Source: Planctomycetales bacterium | GTDB taxonomy: Bacteria > Planctomycetota > Planctomycetia > Isosphaerales > Isosphaeraceae | Length of the DNA: 49,256 nt | NCBI GenBank assembly: GCA_027451885.1 | Contig: DAIDHX010000316.1 | Coordinates: forward strand, 1-49,256 | Reading direction: 5' to 3' | Part shown: in pieces, positions 25,944-34,870 of the stretch | Numbering within the stretch: position 1 is the stretch's first letter | Layout: each line of letters starts with the position of its first letter | Notes under the pieces: generated by a model | What the model saw: the letters and a program-made list of their open reading frames with translations, nothing else | The model's database searches: none | What the model was told of the DNA's origin: nothing | Made by a program: the position numbers and the translations under genes

Positions 25944-27329
25944 ATGTCATCGATCGAGCGCGGTGTGGGATTCCTCGTTTTCACCCTTCTGGCCGTTTGC
26001 GCAACCCCAGCGCTCGAAGCAGGTGGAACCGCGGCGCGGCAGCCGAACATCTTGCATATCCACGCGGACGACTTTCGCCCGGACGCGATCCACGCGCTCG
26101 GCAACCCCGCGATCCAGACACCCCACCTCGACGCGCTCGTTGCTAGAGGACACGTGTTCACGCACTGTTATACGCAGGGCTCCATGGAAGGAGCAGTGTG
26201 CTTGCCAAGCCGAAGAATGTTGCTCACCGGCCGATCCTGGCTGCGCACGGCCGCGGCCACCGATCCGCGCACGTTCTTGCCAGGCGTGCTCCGAAACGCG
26301 GGTTACGAAACCTGGCACATGGGCAAAAGCAGTAACGAATTCCGGGCCGGAATCGCCGCGTTTGACACCAACCTGGTGGACAACGCTCCCGCGGTCGCGA
26401 ATGGTCCGCAGAGCCGCGCCGGCGCCAGTCGCCGTCATGCTGATGCCGCGATCGCGTTTCTCCAGTCACGCAGGCATGATCGGCCGTTTTACATCTACCT
26501 TGCGCCCCCAGTGCCCCACGACCCGCGGATCGCCGAGCCGCAATTTATGAAGATGTATCGACCCGAATCGATTCCGCTCTCACCCGCCTTCATGCCGCTG
26601 CACCCGTTTGACAATGGCGAGATGACCGTCCGCGACGAAACCCTCGCCCCCTGGCCACGCACGCCGGACGATACCAGACGCCAGGTTGCCGAGTACTACG
26701 CTTGCATCACCGCGCTCGACCACCACGTGGGCCGAATCCTGGACGAGCTCAAACGCTCAGGAACGCTGAATAACACCATCGTCGTCTTCAGCGGCGACAA
26801 CGGCCTGTCGCTTGGCGAACACGGCCTCTTCGGTAAGCAAAACCTCTATGAATATGGCGGCATGCACGTGCCACTCGTCCTTGCCGGGCCTGGCATCCCA
26901 CACGGTACAAGCCACGCACTCGTTTATTTGATGGATCTGTTCCCGACCTTCTGCGATCTTGTGGGAGCGGACATCCCAGGCACCGTCGAGGGCAAGAGCC
27001 TCGTGCCGATTCTCCAGGGCAAGCAAACCGCGGTGCGTGAGGTGCTGTATACCGCCTACCGGGAATGCCAGCGTTCCATTCGAGACGACCGCTACCAGCT
27101 CATCCGCTATCCCCTCGTCAACGAGACACAGCTCTTTGATGTTGCAAATGACCCGCACGAGCTCACGAACCTTGCGGACAAACCCGAGCACGCTGCCAGG
27201 GTGAAAACGATGCTCGCGCGGCTCAGGCGCGAGATGGACAACTACGGCGACCACGCGCCGCTGACGGTCGCCCATCCCAGGCCAGCCAGATGGACGCCCC
27301 CCGCGCGCGGCTCGGCGGGCAAGCATTAA
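25944..27329 (+). CDS. Formylglycine-dependent sulfatase (third in window)
   Basis: This 461-residue exported sulfatase has a signal peptide over about residues 1-26. Asp42-Asp43 lie in ILHIHADDFRPDAI. The active-site signature is CLPSRRMLLTGRSW with Cys86 as formylglycine precursor. IVVFSGDNGLSLGEHGLFGKQ supplies the second metal site, with Asn in the DNG form common in choline- and iduronate-type sulfatases. The C-terminus has ETQLFDVANDPHELTNLADKP. A GGAGG lies shortly upstream of ATG. It ends 33 bp before the convergent oxidoreductase gene; the gap contains the 10-bp palindrome GCGGATCCGC at 27335-27344 without a T-run. Confidence 0.93.
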   Translation: MSSIERGVGFLVFTLLAVCATPALEAGGTAARQPNILHIHADDFRPDAIHALGNPAIQTPHLDALVARGHVFTHCYTQGSMEGAVCLPSRRMLLTGRSWLRTAAATDPRTFLPGVLRNAGYETWHMGKSSNEFRAGIAAFDTNLVDNAPAVANGPQSRAGASRRHADAAIAFLQSRRHDRPFYIYLAPPVPHDPRIAEPQFMKMYRPESIPLSPAFMPLHPFDNGEMTVRDETLAPWPRTPDDTRRQVAEYYACITALDHHVGRILDELKRSGTLNNTIVVFSGDNGLSLGEHGLFGKQNLYEYGGMHVPLVLAGPGIPHGTSHALVYLMDLFPTFCDLVGADIPGTVEGKSLVPILQGKQTAVREVLYTAYRECQRSIRDDRYQLIRYPLVNETQLFDVANDPHELTNLADKPEHAARVKTMLARLRREMDNYGDHAPLTVAHPRPARWTPPARGSAGKH

Positions 27330-27362
27330 GGCGTGCGGATCCGCTCACAGGGGTTGGTTCGC

Positions 27363-28739
27363 CTAGACCTCGATTTCGAACCCCTTGCGGCGTTCGCGAG
27401 AGAGCAGCGCCTGGGCTTGTGAATCCTCGATCACCGCCTCCGCCGCGGGATTCCAGCGGACCGTACGCCCGAGCCGCGCGGCGATGCCAGCCAGGTGGCA
27501 GGTGGTCAGCGCGCGGTGGTGGCTCCAGACGTCGGAGATCGGCTCCTGGCGCGAGACAACACAATCGAAGAAATTGCGAATATGATCAACCACCGGTCGA
27601 TTCTTGTAGACCTTCTCGAGCGCGCCTGAGGGCAGGGGCCTGGTCTTGAGCTCATCGACAGCCTTGCCGCGGAGCACACCCCGGCTGACGAAGATCTCCC
27701 CAAGGGTCCCTTCGAGCCGGATGCCGTTCTCGCCGTCGTGGCGAATGTCGAGCTCGAGCCCATCAGCGTAGCGCACCCGGATCAAGAACGCCGTGGCTGT
27801 GTTGTATCGCGATGGGTCGGTGGGGTAGCCGTCCTTGAAGGGGACGGGATGCTCGATCTTGAGCGGGTCGACGCTCACCGGCCCAGTTTCGCATTTCTCC
27901 ATCGCCCAGGTTGCGATATCGACGTGATGCGCTCCCCAGTCGGTGAGCTTGCCGCCGCTGTATTCGTACCACCAGCGGAATTCGTAATGGCAGCGTGACC
28001 AGCTTTTGGTTTCGCCATGTTTGCCGGCCAGGTAGCGAAAATCGACCTGGGGCGCGGGCCCAAGCCAGAGGTTCCAGTCGAGCCCCTGGGGCGCAGCGAC
28101 CACGGGAAGCTCCGGGCTCGTGTCAGCGCCGCCGATCGCGCACGTCGCCTTCTTGAGCTTGCCGATCCGCCCGTCGCGCACAAGCGCGATCGCCTTCAGG
28201 AACGTGCGCTCGCTCCGCTGCTGCGTGCCGATCTGGACGACCCGGCCCGTCTGCCGCGCCACGGCACACATCTGCCGGCCTTCGTCGATCGTCAGCGTCA
28301 TCGGCTTTTCACAGTAGACGTCCTTGCCCGCCTTCATCGCCTCGATCGCGATCTTGGCATGCCAGTGATCTGGCGTGGTAATATGAACAACATCAATATC
28401 CTTGCGGTCGATGATGACTCGGTAATCCGCCAGCACGTCGGGGGATTTGCCGCTCCATTCCTTGACGAGCTCGCTGGCCTTGTTTCTGCGAAACGCGTCG
28501 GCATCGCACACGGCCGTGTAGTCGCCGAGCTTGCGAAACGTGGGCGCGGTGCCCCAGGGTCCGTTCAGCCCCGTGGCCTTCTGGCACCAGCGGCTTCCCG
28601 TACCGATCGCCCCCACGCGGGGTCGATCATTCGCGGCCACGAATCCAGGCGACCGCTCCGTTCGCCCAAGCGTAATTGCACCCGCCCAGAGCAGGGACGT
28701 CTTCAGAACATCACGACGGCGGGGTTCGAACTGGCTCAT
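27363..28739 (-). CDS. Tat-exported Gfo/Idh/MocA oxidoreductase
   Basis: This 458-residue protein has a twin-arginine signal (EPRRRDVLKTSLLWAGAITLG) followed by the Gfo/Idh/MocA Rossmann domain, starting VGAIGTGSR. HITTPDHWHAKIAIEAMKAG and the catalytic EKP motif (VYCEKPMTL) follow. The C-terminal alpha/beta domain includes WWYEYSGGKLTDWGAHHVDIATWAM, typical of planctomycete secreted members. Such enzymes oxidise or epimerise sugars with bound NAD(P); a periplasmic location suggests the cofactor is carried out already bound, as in glucose-fructose oxidoreductase (inference). A GTG at 28754 is an alternative start. It converges with the sulfatase gene. Confidence 0.92.
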   Translation of the reverse strand: MSQFEPRRRDVLKTSLLWAGAITLGRTERSPGFVAANDRPRVGAIGTGSRWCQKATGLNGPWGTAPTFRKLGDYTAVCDADAFRRNKASELVKEWSGKSPDVLADYRVIIDRKDIDVVHITTPDHWHAKIAIEAMKAGKDVYCEKPMTLTIDEGRQMCAVARQTGRVVQIGTQQRSERTFLKAIALVRDGRIGKLKKATCAIGGADTSPELPVVAAPQGLDWNLWLGPAPQVDFRYLAGKHGETKSWSRCHYEFRWWYEYSGGKLTDWGAHHVDIATWAMEKCETGPVSVDPLKIEHPVPFKDGYPTDPSRYNTATAFLIRVRYADGLELDIRHDGENGIRLEGTLGEIFVSRGVLRGKAVDELKTRPLPSGALEKVYKNRPVVDHIRNFFDCVVSRQEPISDVWSHHRALTTCHLAGIAARLGRTVRWNPAAEAVIEDSQAQALLSRERRKGFEIEV

Positions 28740-28868
28740 GGAATGACTCGGCACGAGGGTTGGCGAGCGACTTCACGCAAGACGTTCACAATAGCGCGCC
28801 AGCCGCCTCAACGAAAGGTAGACGCGGCCCGTCCGCGCGGGCACAGCGCGGCGAGCGCAAGGCGGATC

Positions 28869-29312
28869 TTACGTCAGGACCGGTTCGAGATGCCTCAGGA
28901 TCTCAGCCCTCGACCTGAGGCCAGCCAGGCGATCAACCTCGTGACCCGCCACCAGGACGACGAGCAGGGGGATCCCACGCGCCTGGAACCGAGCCGCGCT
29001 CACCGGGTTCTCGTCCACATTGAGCTTGGCGATGCGAACCCGTCCCGCAAGCGCGCCGGCGAGCTCGTCGAGCACAGGCGCAAGCATGCGGCACGGTCCG
29101 CACCAGGGCGCCCAGAGATCCAGAAGCACCGGCAACCGCCAGCGATCCACCTCACGCGTGAAGCTTGCGTCGGTCACGGTCACAGGCCGCACGTCGATGG
29201 GCATGGGCGCCTTGCACCGACCGCAAATCGGGTTCAGCCCCGCCCTGACCTTCTCCAGCGGCACTCGATTGCCAGCGCCACAGGCAGGACAGCGGATCAC
29301 GGGTGTGTCCAT
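28869..29312 (-). CDS. trxC: Thioredoxin 2 with N-terminal zinc ribbon
   Basis: This 147-residue protein has the thioredoxin-2 architecture. An N-terminal zinc ribbon has CPAC (Cys8, Cys11) and CGRC (Cys30, Cys33). The thioredoxin domain follows with the WCGPC active site (Cys71, Cys74) and the cis-proline in RGIPLLVVL. It reduces protein disulfides in the cytoplasm, and the zinc ribbon makes the family sensitive to oxidative conditions. The start has GAGG about five bases upstream. It lies 129 bp upstream of the oxidoreductase gene on the same strand, so cotranscription is possible but not clear. Confidence 0.93.
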   Translation of the reverse strand: MDTPVIRCPACGAGNRVPLEKVRAGLNPICGRCKAPMPIDVRPVTVTDASFTREVDRWRLPVLLDLWAPWCGPCRMLAPVLDELAGALAGRVRIAKLNVDENPVSAARFQARGIPLLVVLVAGHEVDRLAGLRSRAEILRHLEPVLT

Positions 29313-29548
29313 GTATACCTCATTAACTCGTAACAGCTCGGGCCGTTTCCCAATTTCGAAACCGTCCGCTGGGAATTATCCTCTTGTAAGGAATCGTCAG
29401 GAGGATTCGCAAGTCACGGCTCACGCTCGGAATCCCCTGGTCGATCCCGCGCCGAATGCCTAAACCACTCAAGGATAGACGGACCACGAAACGCGATCCA
29501 CCAACTCCATCCAACTCCCACTGTACGTCCGGTAAGGGACTCGCTCAC

Positions 29549-30148
29549 ATGAAATTGAGCTCCGTCTTCTTATTCATGCTTTGCGCCCTGTTTTCACCGT
29601 GTTCCAGCATCATGGCCATGGCGGCAGACGGCGACCGAGTTCTGTTTGATTTCAAGCAACCGGAAGCAGTCAAGGCGTGGGTTGCGGTGAACGACGGCGT
29701 CATGGGCGGCGTCTCCGATGGGCGATTTTCGATCACCAAACAGGGGACCATGGAGTTTTTCGGCACGCTTTCACTGGAGCACAACGGCGGCTTCACCTCC
29801 GTTCGATCACGCTCCACCAAACTCGCTCTCAGGGAAGGCGATGTTCTCTTGCTTCGCTTGCGTGGGGATGGGCGGCAGTATTTGCTCAATCTCTACGTAC
29901 CGACTGTTCAGATGGCGTACTCGTACTGGGCCGAGGTTCCCACCAGGGCCGGCGAGTGGACCGAGGTTCGCATCCCGCTCAAGGCGTGCTATGCAACCTC
30001 ATTTGGCAGGCGCGTGGAGCGCGCAGGCCCGGTGAATGCCGCACGTGTGAACGGCATCGGGTTCATGCTCTATGACAAGAAGCCGGGGCCGTTCAAGCTG
30101 GAGGTCGACTGGGTCAAGGTCGTATCAGAGAATAATCCCGGCAAGTGA
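29549..30148 (+). CDS. CIA30-like secreted protein
   Basis: This 199-residue protein has a signal peptide (about residues 1-28) and a CIA30 (complex I intermediate-associated protein 30-like) jelly-roll domain. The family markers are the N-terminal FDFKQPEAVKAWVAVNDGVMGG with the VNDGVMGG turn, the GGFTSVRS strand, LRLRGDGRQYLLNLY and the C-terminal INGIGFMLYDKKPGPFKLEV-type ending (here VNGIGF). Bacterial members bind unknown ligands, perhaps carbohydrate, and the eukaryotic name does not imply a complex I role here. ATG 29549 is chosen because AAGGGA lies about nine bases upstream and the signal peptide follows directly. It is convergent with the TPR gene. Confidence 0.85.
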   Translation: MKLSSVFLFMLCALFSPCSSIMAMAADGDRVLFDFKQPEAVKAWVAVNDGVMGGVSDGRFSITKQGTMEFFGTLSLEHNGGFTSVRSRSTKLALREGDVLLLRLRGDGRQYLLNLYVPTVQMAYSYWAEVPTRAGEWTEVRIPLKACYATSFGRRVERAGPVNAARVNGIGFMLYDKKPGPFKLEVDWVKVVSENNPGK

Positions 30149-30151
30149 CCT

Positions 30152-31417
30152 CTAGCGCTCCGGTTTTCCATCCGGTTCAAGCTCTGCCAAACGGTCGCGT
30201 ACCTGATGGACAAGATCTGCTCGGGTCAGCTCGGCGAGCAGGCGTTTGAGTAAGCTGGCGGCGGCGGTGCGATTTTCGCGATCCTCGTCCAGAATGTCCG
30301 CGAGCAAGAGCCCTGCGCGAAATCGCGCGAATTCGATTTTTTCGCTTGCGAGCGCAGCACGCAGGAGTGTCTCGGCCTCGCCGGTTTTCTGATGATCGCG
30401 GAGTAGCTCCACGCGTCGGCCAAGAATTGCCACTCTGGCCGTGATGGGTAGTGGCTGGCGTGCGAGCTGTTCGAGCGTGACCGGCACCTGCTCCTGGTCC
30501 TCAGTTTCCGCGAGGGCGTCCAGCAGCGCATCGAGCTCATCCTCGGAATCACCCACGGATTCCTTGATTCGGGTGATGAGCAGGCTGCGTGCGCGGCCAG
30601 CCTGTTTTTCGCGGCTGAGCATCGACGCGGCCTGTAGCAGGAGCTCGAGCCGGTCGTCGCGATCGAGGTCAGGGAAGTCGGTATCGATCGCGGTCAATGC
30701 GGCGATGGCGGGCGCCGACTCACCGCGGCGCAGGTCGCGCAGGGCGCGGAGCACGCGCTTCCATCCCGTCTCAAGCGCACTTGCGGGATCAAACCAGCGC
30801 TCCATCCAGAGGTCGGCGTCGTTGTCGCGGCCGAGCGCGACCAGGCAATACGCGCCGGCGTAGCGAACCTCAGAGATACCCGAGCGATCGGTGGTTTCTG
30901 CGACCACGCGTTCGCAGTAGGGAAGACACGCGGCGTAATCGCGCTTTTCGTGAAACAAAACATCCACGATCTGCGCGGCTGCCTCGATCCGCCAGGGGGA
31001 CGAAGGATACTTCTCGAGCAGCCGCTTCCACGCGTCGAGTGCGCGGTCTGTGCGGTCCTGGCCGCGATACGCATGGCCAAGCTGGAGCAGGGAGTCGTCG
31101 GCCCATTTATCGCCCGCAAGTGCGTTTTCGAACGGCTCGAGCGTACCGGCCGCGTCGTCGAATTCGCCCTCCTTGACGAGCGCGTAACCGATCCAGAATC
31201 GTGCTTCAGATGTCCGCGGATCGTCCGGCGCCTGGCGCAGAAACTGGCGGAAACGCTCGATCGATTCGCTCCAGTGTTCCTGGGTCGAGAGTGTCTTGGC
31301 CTCGCCAAACAGATCCTCCTGGGGCGGTTGCTGGGCGTGTGAACGATCGACCAGGAGCGCGGCGAGCAGCAGCCCCAGGAGCGGGTGACCAATCACAAAT
31401 CGCCGCGGCCGTGACAT
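30152..31417 (-). CDS. Secreted TPR-repeat protein
   Basis: This 421-residue protein has a signal peptide (RPRRFVIGHPLLGLLLAALL, cleaving before QQPPQ) and a string of tetratricopeptide repeats. They begin DLFGEAKTLSTQEHWSESIERFRQFL and continue through AYRGQDRTDRALDAWKRLLEKYPSSPWRIEAA, the YbgF/Tol-Pal-associated pattern. The later half is a less regular helical solenoid. The start is very well supported by AAGGAGG six bases upstream. The gene lies 37 bp downstream of the anti-sigma-like gene and is probably the last member of the sigma operon. TPR proteins are scaffolds; the partner is unknown. Confidence 0.82.
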   Translation of the reverse strand: MSRPRRFVIGHPLLGLLLAALLVDRSHAQQPPQEDLFGEAKTLSTQEHWSESIERFRQFLRQAPDDPRTSEARFWIGYALVKEGEFDDAAGTLEPFENALAGDKWADDSLLQLGHAYRGQDRTDRALDAWKRLLEKYPSSPWRIEAAAQIVDVLFHEKRDYAACLPYCERVVAETTDRSGISEVRYAGAYCLVALGRDNDADLWMERWFDPASALETGWKRVLRALRDLRRGESAPAIAALTAIDTDFPDLDRDDRLELLLQAASMLSREKQAGRARSLLITRIKESVGDSEDELDALLDALAETEDQEQVPVTLEQLARQPLPITARVAILGRRVELLRDHQKTGEAETLLRAALASEKIEFARFRAGLLLADILDEDRENRTAAASLLKRLLAELTRADLVHQVRDRLAELEPDGKPER

Positions 31418-31454
31418 GGGCGCCTCCTTAGGTGAAGGGTGTTTCGCGATGAAC

Positions 31455-32045
31455 TCAAATTCCTGGGGTACGGGTGCGGGTTCGCCTCGGGTGCCGGTCG
31501 ATCCGCACGCGTGTCGAAGTCGACCCGCGCTGCACGATCGCCACGGTTTCGAGCTCGGGGACAGCGGCCGGATCGGCATTCGCGAAGTCGAAGGCCCGGA
31601 TCTCCACCGCGGCCTTGCGCTTGCCGAATCGGCCGCTCGGCAGCACGATCGCCGAGCGCTCCGGCTGAACCATGCGATCCTCGCGCCCGCCAGGGTTTGA
31701 CGCTTCGTGGAATGGGCGCGCGGCGGCCGATTCCAGGGTATGTGGCCGCGGCTCGACCCAGCCTCGCGCCAGAATCACTGCCGCGATGCCGGCCGCCACG
31801 CCGGCCGCTGCGATGCGCCAGGAGCGCCTGCCCAATCCCCAGGCGCTGCGCACGTCTCGAGCAAAATGCGGCACAACGCATCTTGATGCGTGCGCGCGTG
31901 CCAGGTCTCTCAGCCGGCCGAGCTGCGCAAGATAACGCGCCGCGGCTTCTTCCTCGGCGATGATCCGCTCGACCTCTGCCCGCCGATCCGTCGCAAGCAC
32001 GCCGTCAAAATAGGCTTCCAGCTCCTTGCGCGTGTGATCGTTCAT
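31455..32045 (-). CDS. Anti-sigma-factor-like single-pass membrane protein
   Basis: This 196-residue protein is encoded directly after an ECF sigma gene, with ATGA overlap. Its N-terminal about 95 residues are helical and charged (MNDHTRKELEAYFDGVLATDRRAEVERII), like the cytoplasmic domain of anti-sigma factors. A membrane helix follows (IAAAGVAAGIAAVILARG, about residues 98-115) and then a periplasmic region of about 80 residues. The usual zinc-binding H-x3-C-x2-C anti-sigma motif is absent, with only one Cys in the N-terminal part. The sequestering role is inferred from gene order and topology. Confidence 0.7.
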   Translation of the reverse strand: MNDHTRKELEAYFDGVLATDRRAEVERIIAEEEAAARYLAQLGRLRDLARAHASRCVVPHFARDVRSAWGLGRRSWRIAAAGVAAGIAAVILARGWVEPRPHTLESAAARPFHEASNPGGREDRMVQPERSAIVLPSGRFGKRKAAVEIRAFDFANADPAAVPELETVAIVQRGSTSTRVRIDRHPRRTRTRTPGI

Positions 32046-32581
32046 GGTAGGAATTCCTCGAACCGTTCGCTGAGCGCCTCGATCAGCCTGGCTCGAGCGC
32101 GGTGCAGGCGGCTCATGACCGTGCCCACGGGGCACCTGAGCTTGACCGCGATCTGCTCATAGCTGAGCCCGTCAGCCTCATGCAGCAAGAACACCGCGCG
32201 CTGATCGGGCGTGAGCTGCTCGAGCGCACGCGCGTAGGCCGCCTCGAGCTGCCCCTCGCACACGCTCGCGCGGTCCGTGACCTCTGGAATCGCAGATTCG
32301 GCAAGCGGCTCGCTCGGGCGTCGCGCGCGAATCCAGCTTCGCGACACATTCACCGCGATTCGCGTCATCCACGTGCCCGGACTGCTCTCGCCGCGAAACC
32401 GGCCTAATCCCCGCCAGGCGCGGAGATACGTCTCCTGCACCAGGTCGTCCACATCCGCCGTCCGGCCGCAGATCCGCCGCACAAGCCGCTTGAGTGCAGG
32501 CTCGGAAGCCTTCACCAGCTCGGCAAAGCCGTCCGGATCGACCGCGCGACCGACCTGCGCTCGATCCGACGGCTTGCCCAT
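32042..32581 (-). CDS. ECF-family RNA polymerase sigma factor
   Basis: This 179-residue protein is an extracytoplasmic-function sigma factor. Region 2 includes LVRRICGRTADVDDLVQETYLRAWRGLGRF with the DDLVQE core. Region 4 includes LEQLTPDQRAVFLLHEADGLSYEQIAVKLRCPVGTVMSRLHRAR, a clear helix-turn-helix. It would redirect RNA polymerase to stress or envelope promoters. The frame extends to 32638, but ATG 32581 is chosen because GAGGAGG lies six bases upstream. Its stop overlaps the anti-sigma start. No self-promoter of the AAC/CGT type was convincingly seen in the 117 bp upstream. Confidence 0.92.
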   Translation of the reverse strand: MGKPSDRAQVGRAVDPDGFAELVKASEPALKRLVRRICGRTADVDDLVQETYLRAWRGLGRFRGESSPGTWMTRIAVNVSRSWIRARRPSEPLAESAIPEVTDRASVCEGQLEAAYARALEQLTPDQRAVFLLHEADGLSYEQIAVKLRCPVGTVMSRLHRARARLIEALSERFEEFLP

Positions 32582-32698
32582 GCACGCCTCCTCGATCCCT
32601 GCGACACCAGCCACGCGGAGCGACGACCTCAGATGCATCGTCCACTTTTTCCCCGAGACTCACCAGCGCACGCGGGTGCAAATTCAGAACGCTCCCTG

Positions 32699-33580
32699 TC
32701 ACAGCGCGTCGTCTTCGTCGTCCTGCTCGACCTCGACTTTCTGGCCGTCGGGCGAGACCAGAACAACTCGATCCTCACCGTCTTCTTCACCCTCGAACCG
32801 ATACGATTGGACCCCTTTCTCCGTGAAGAGCTCAACCGAGCCCGCCTCGAAATCGGGTCTCTTCGCCTTGAGTGCATCGACCACGGCGAGCGGCACCTCG
32901 TCCATCTCAAGCTCGGTTCGCGCAGTCGTCTTGCCGTCGCTTTCGATCGCGACCGTGACCTCATGCTCCTTCGCGTCGACCCCGGTCGCCTCCAGCTCTG
33001 TTTCCTCGCCGTTCTGCCGGGAGATCGCTCGTTTCCACGTGACCCCCGAGAACGGCTTGATGGCATCCGCCAGACCCGTGGGCAGATCCTTGAAATCGAG
33101 CTCCGATTCAACCTCGACTTCAACCTCCACGCGGATCGTAACGTCGATCTTGCGACCCTTCGCGTCGGTTCCCAGCAGATGATACTGGGTCTCGTCGTCC
33201 TCGGTGCGCAGAACGGCGCTGGTCCAGACCGCGCCCCGGGCCGCCGACTCCGCCGCCTTGAGAACCGGCGCGGGTAGACCCCGCGATTCTTGCAGCTCGA
33301 GCGCAGTCTCAACGCGCTGAACTTCACCTTCCTCGTCGATCGCCGCCTCCACACGCGATCCCTGGTCATTTGTTCCCTTGAGCAAAAAGGACGTGTCGTC
33401 ATCCTCAACCCGAAATACGGCCGAGGTCCATTTGACGCCCCTGGCCGCTCGATCCGCGGCCTCACGCACAAGCTGGGGCACATCCTTGAGATCCACGGTT
33501 TGCTCGTCACCGCGCGAGGCCAGCGGAACCAGGCCCAACCAGGCCAGGGTTGCAAGTTGTGCAAATCGTCCCGAGCGCAT
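32699..33580 (-). CDS. Secreted protein with four PepSY-like repeats
   Basis: This 293-residue exported protein has a signal peptide (about residues 1-24) and four internal repeats of about 50-75 residues, covering roughly 28-98, 99-171, 172-232 and 233-285. Each repeat has the pattern helix (for example LPAPVLKAAESAARG), then VxWxxAxxRxED, a beta strand, then GTDAKGRKIDVTI. This resembles the PepSY/BLIP-like fold, in which a helix precedes a strand pair ending in D.xG. The C-terminus is strongly acidic (EVEQDDEDDAL). Start: GGGAGGAA 6 bases upstream of ATG. It lies upstream of the ECF sigma gene on the same strand and may be its envelope-side sensor or target; that link is inferred. Confidence 0.7.
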   Translation of the reverse strand: MRSGRFAQLATLAWLGLVPLASRGDEQTVDLKDVPQLVREAADRAARGVKWTSAVFRVEDDDTSFLLKGTNDQGSRVEAAIDEEGEVQRVETALELQESRGLPAPVLKAAESAARGAVWTSAVLRTEDDETQYHLLGTDAKGRKIDVTIRVEVEVEVESELDFKDLPTGLADAIKPFSGVTWKRAISRQNGEETELEATGVDAKEHEVTVAIESDGKTTARTELEMDEVPLAVVDALKAKRPDFEAGSVELFTEKGVQSYRFEGEEDGEDRVVLVSPDGQKVEVEQDDEDDAL

Positions 33581-33904
33581 GCCGTTCCTCCCTCTCAAAA
33601 CCAGGATCGTTGAATGCGTTAGCGAACGCTGACAACAGATTGGACTCGGCTGCGGGTGGATTATTCCCGGGAACTTTTCACCGCTCGGATGTTGTCACAA
33701 ACCTCCTGCTCATACCGAACTTGCGCCCTCGATTGTGTATCTTGTTTGAAATGAGGGCAGGGGAGAAAGTGTTGAGCACGCTCGGGCGGCTGGCAAATCT
33801 GGGGCTGTTGAAACCGCCGTGGATCGATCAGGACGCCTGGCACACCAGTACCAGCGGGTCGAAGCCGGCCGTAGCGACCGCGACTTCGGCGTCTGGAGCC
33901 AATT
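33581..33904. other. Divergent intergenic region
   Basis: These 324 bases lie between the PepSY-like gene and the orphan 220-residue gene, which diverge. The AT-richer part around 33600-33760 likely holds both promoters. A reading frame beginning at 33750 (RAGEKVLSTLGRLANLG) exists but overlaps the next gene and lacks support, so I did not call it. Confidence 0.4.
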
Positions 33905-34567
33905 ATGAACCACGGCGTCGTGATGTTTCGAGGCAAGGGCGTGTCGGAGTCACGCCTCTGGGCGATGGCAATGCGCCGTGGTCAGTTCGTCGCCCTTTAC
34001 ACTGAGAAACGAATGGAGCAAGAAGCCGATGGCTTCGTCAGCAAACACTGGGCTCAGGCATTCGTGCGGAGGATCCCAGGACCGCATGGGCCCCTACCAT
34101 CGCCCGACCGCACCGATGACCGCGCCGATTACGCCAGGTATGAGCCGACATACGACCAGCAGTTCCTCGAGATGTGCCAGCGTTGCGCGAGCTATGCCGG
34201 CGCTTCCACAGTCGTACTCCCGACGACCGCAAGCGACGAGGAAAGCGTGCGTCTCCTCGTCGACTTGCAGCTCACCGAGAGTGGTGCCTGGACCTACCTT
34301 TACGAGCGGTTCTACGTCGTGCCACGGCACAACCTGAGACGGCAAGAAAGAAGTCACATCCAGCTCTCCCACATGATGAGGTCCATCCACCTGAATGGCC
34401 GGTGGGCCTACTTCCTGGGCTTCTTCCGTAGCGGGGATGGTGTCGTCGTATTTTTGTCTGATCGCGAATCGGACGTGGAAGGGCTATTTCAGACGACGGA
34501 AGTAGCCCGCCCACCGAAGCGGCGGGCAGACTGGCTTCACGACCATGGTGTCATAGAAAAGTGGTGA
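33905..34567 (+). CDS. Hypothetical protein, no recognised family
   Basis: This 220-residue protein has no domain I recognise. It is a soluble alpha/beta-looking sequence without signal peptide or membrane helix. Notable segments are an N-terminal basic stretch MAMRRGQFVALYTEKRMEQ, a Cys pair in EMCQRCASYAG and a C-terminal IHLNGRWAYFLGFFRSGDGVVVFLSDRESD, a likely strand-turn-strand. The start has TGGAG about seven bases upstream. Base composition looks slightly lower in GC than the neighbours, and it has no operon partner. It could be a recently acquired accessory gene. The function is unknown. Confidence 0.65.
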   Translation: MNHGVVMFRGKGVSESRLWAMAMRRGQFVALYTEKRMEQEADGFVSKHWAQAFVRRIPGPHGPLPSPDRTDDRADYARYEPTYDQQFLEMCQRCASYAGASTVVLPTTASDEESVRLLVDLQLTESGAWTYLYERFYVVPRHNLRRQERSHIQLSHMMRSIHLNGRWAYFLGFFRSGDGVVVFLSDRESDVEGLFQTTEVARPPKRRADWLHDHGVIEKW

Positions 34568-34870
34568 TATCAGGTTACAATACGGCCTTTGTTATGACAT
34601 TCAAGATCCCCAACCCGAGCCTCGTCGTCGTGATTCGCACCAGCAGCGCGGGCAAGAGCATCCGCGCGCGGGCTCGGCCACAAGCGCTCCCTTGCACTCG
34701 GCGAATTCGCTCCTGGTATCGAGGCCCTCGAGCGCTTCGCGCGCAAGGAACCCCTGCGCAAGGTGGACGAGTGCGTCTTCGGCGTGCTCGCTCTTGAAAG
34801 CGAGCCGGTCGACCCCCCGGTTGTAACCTGCTTCCACGCCCCGGATGGCAGGCGACCGCGGGCGGATCGC
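34568..34870. other. Convergent gap without recognisable gene
   Basis: These 303 bases lie between the orphan gene and the 3' end of the TolB-like gene. Short frames here have no ribosome binding site or domain. No terminator hairpin with a T-run was seen. Confidence 0.4.

Noticed and set aside
27335-27344. GCGGATCCGC as a bidirectional terminator between convergent genes
   Set aside because: It is only a 10-bp palindrome without loop or T-run.
33750-34005. Small gene upstream of and overlapping the orphan 220-residue gene
   Set aside because: There is no clear ribosome binding site, and its second half overlaps the better-supported gene in another frame.
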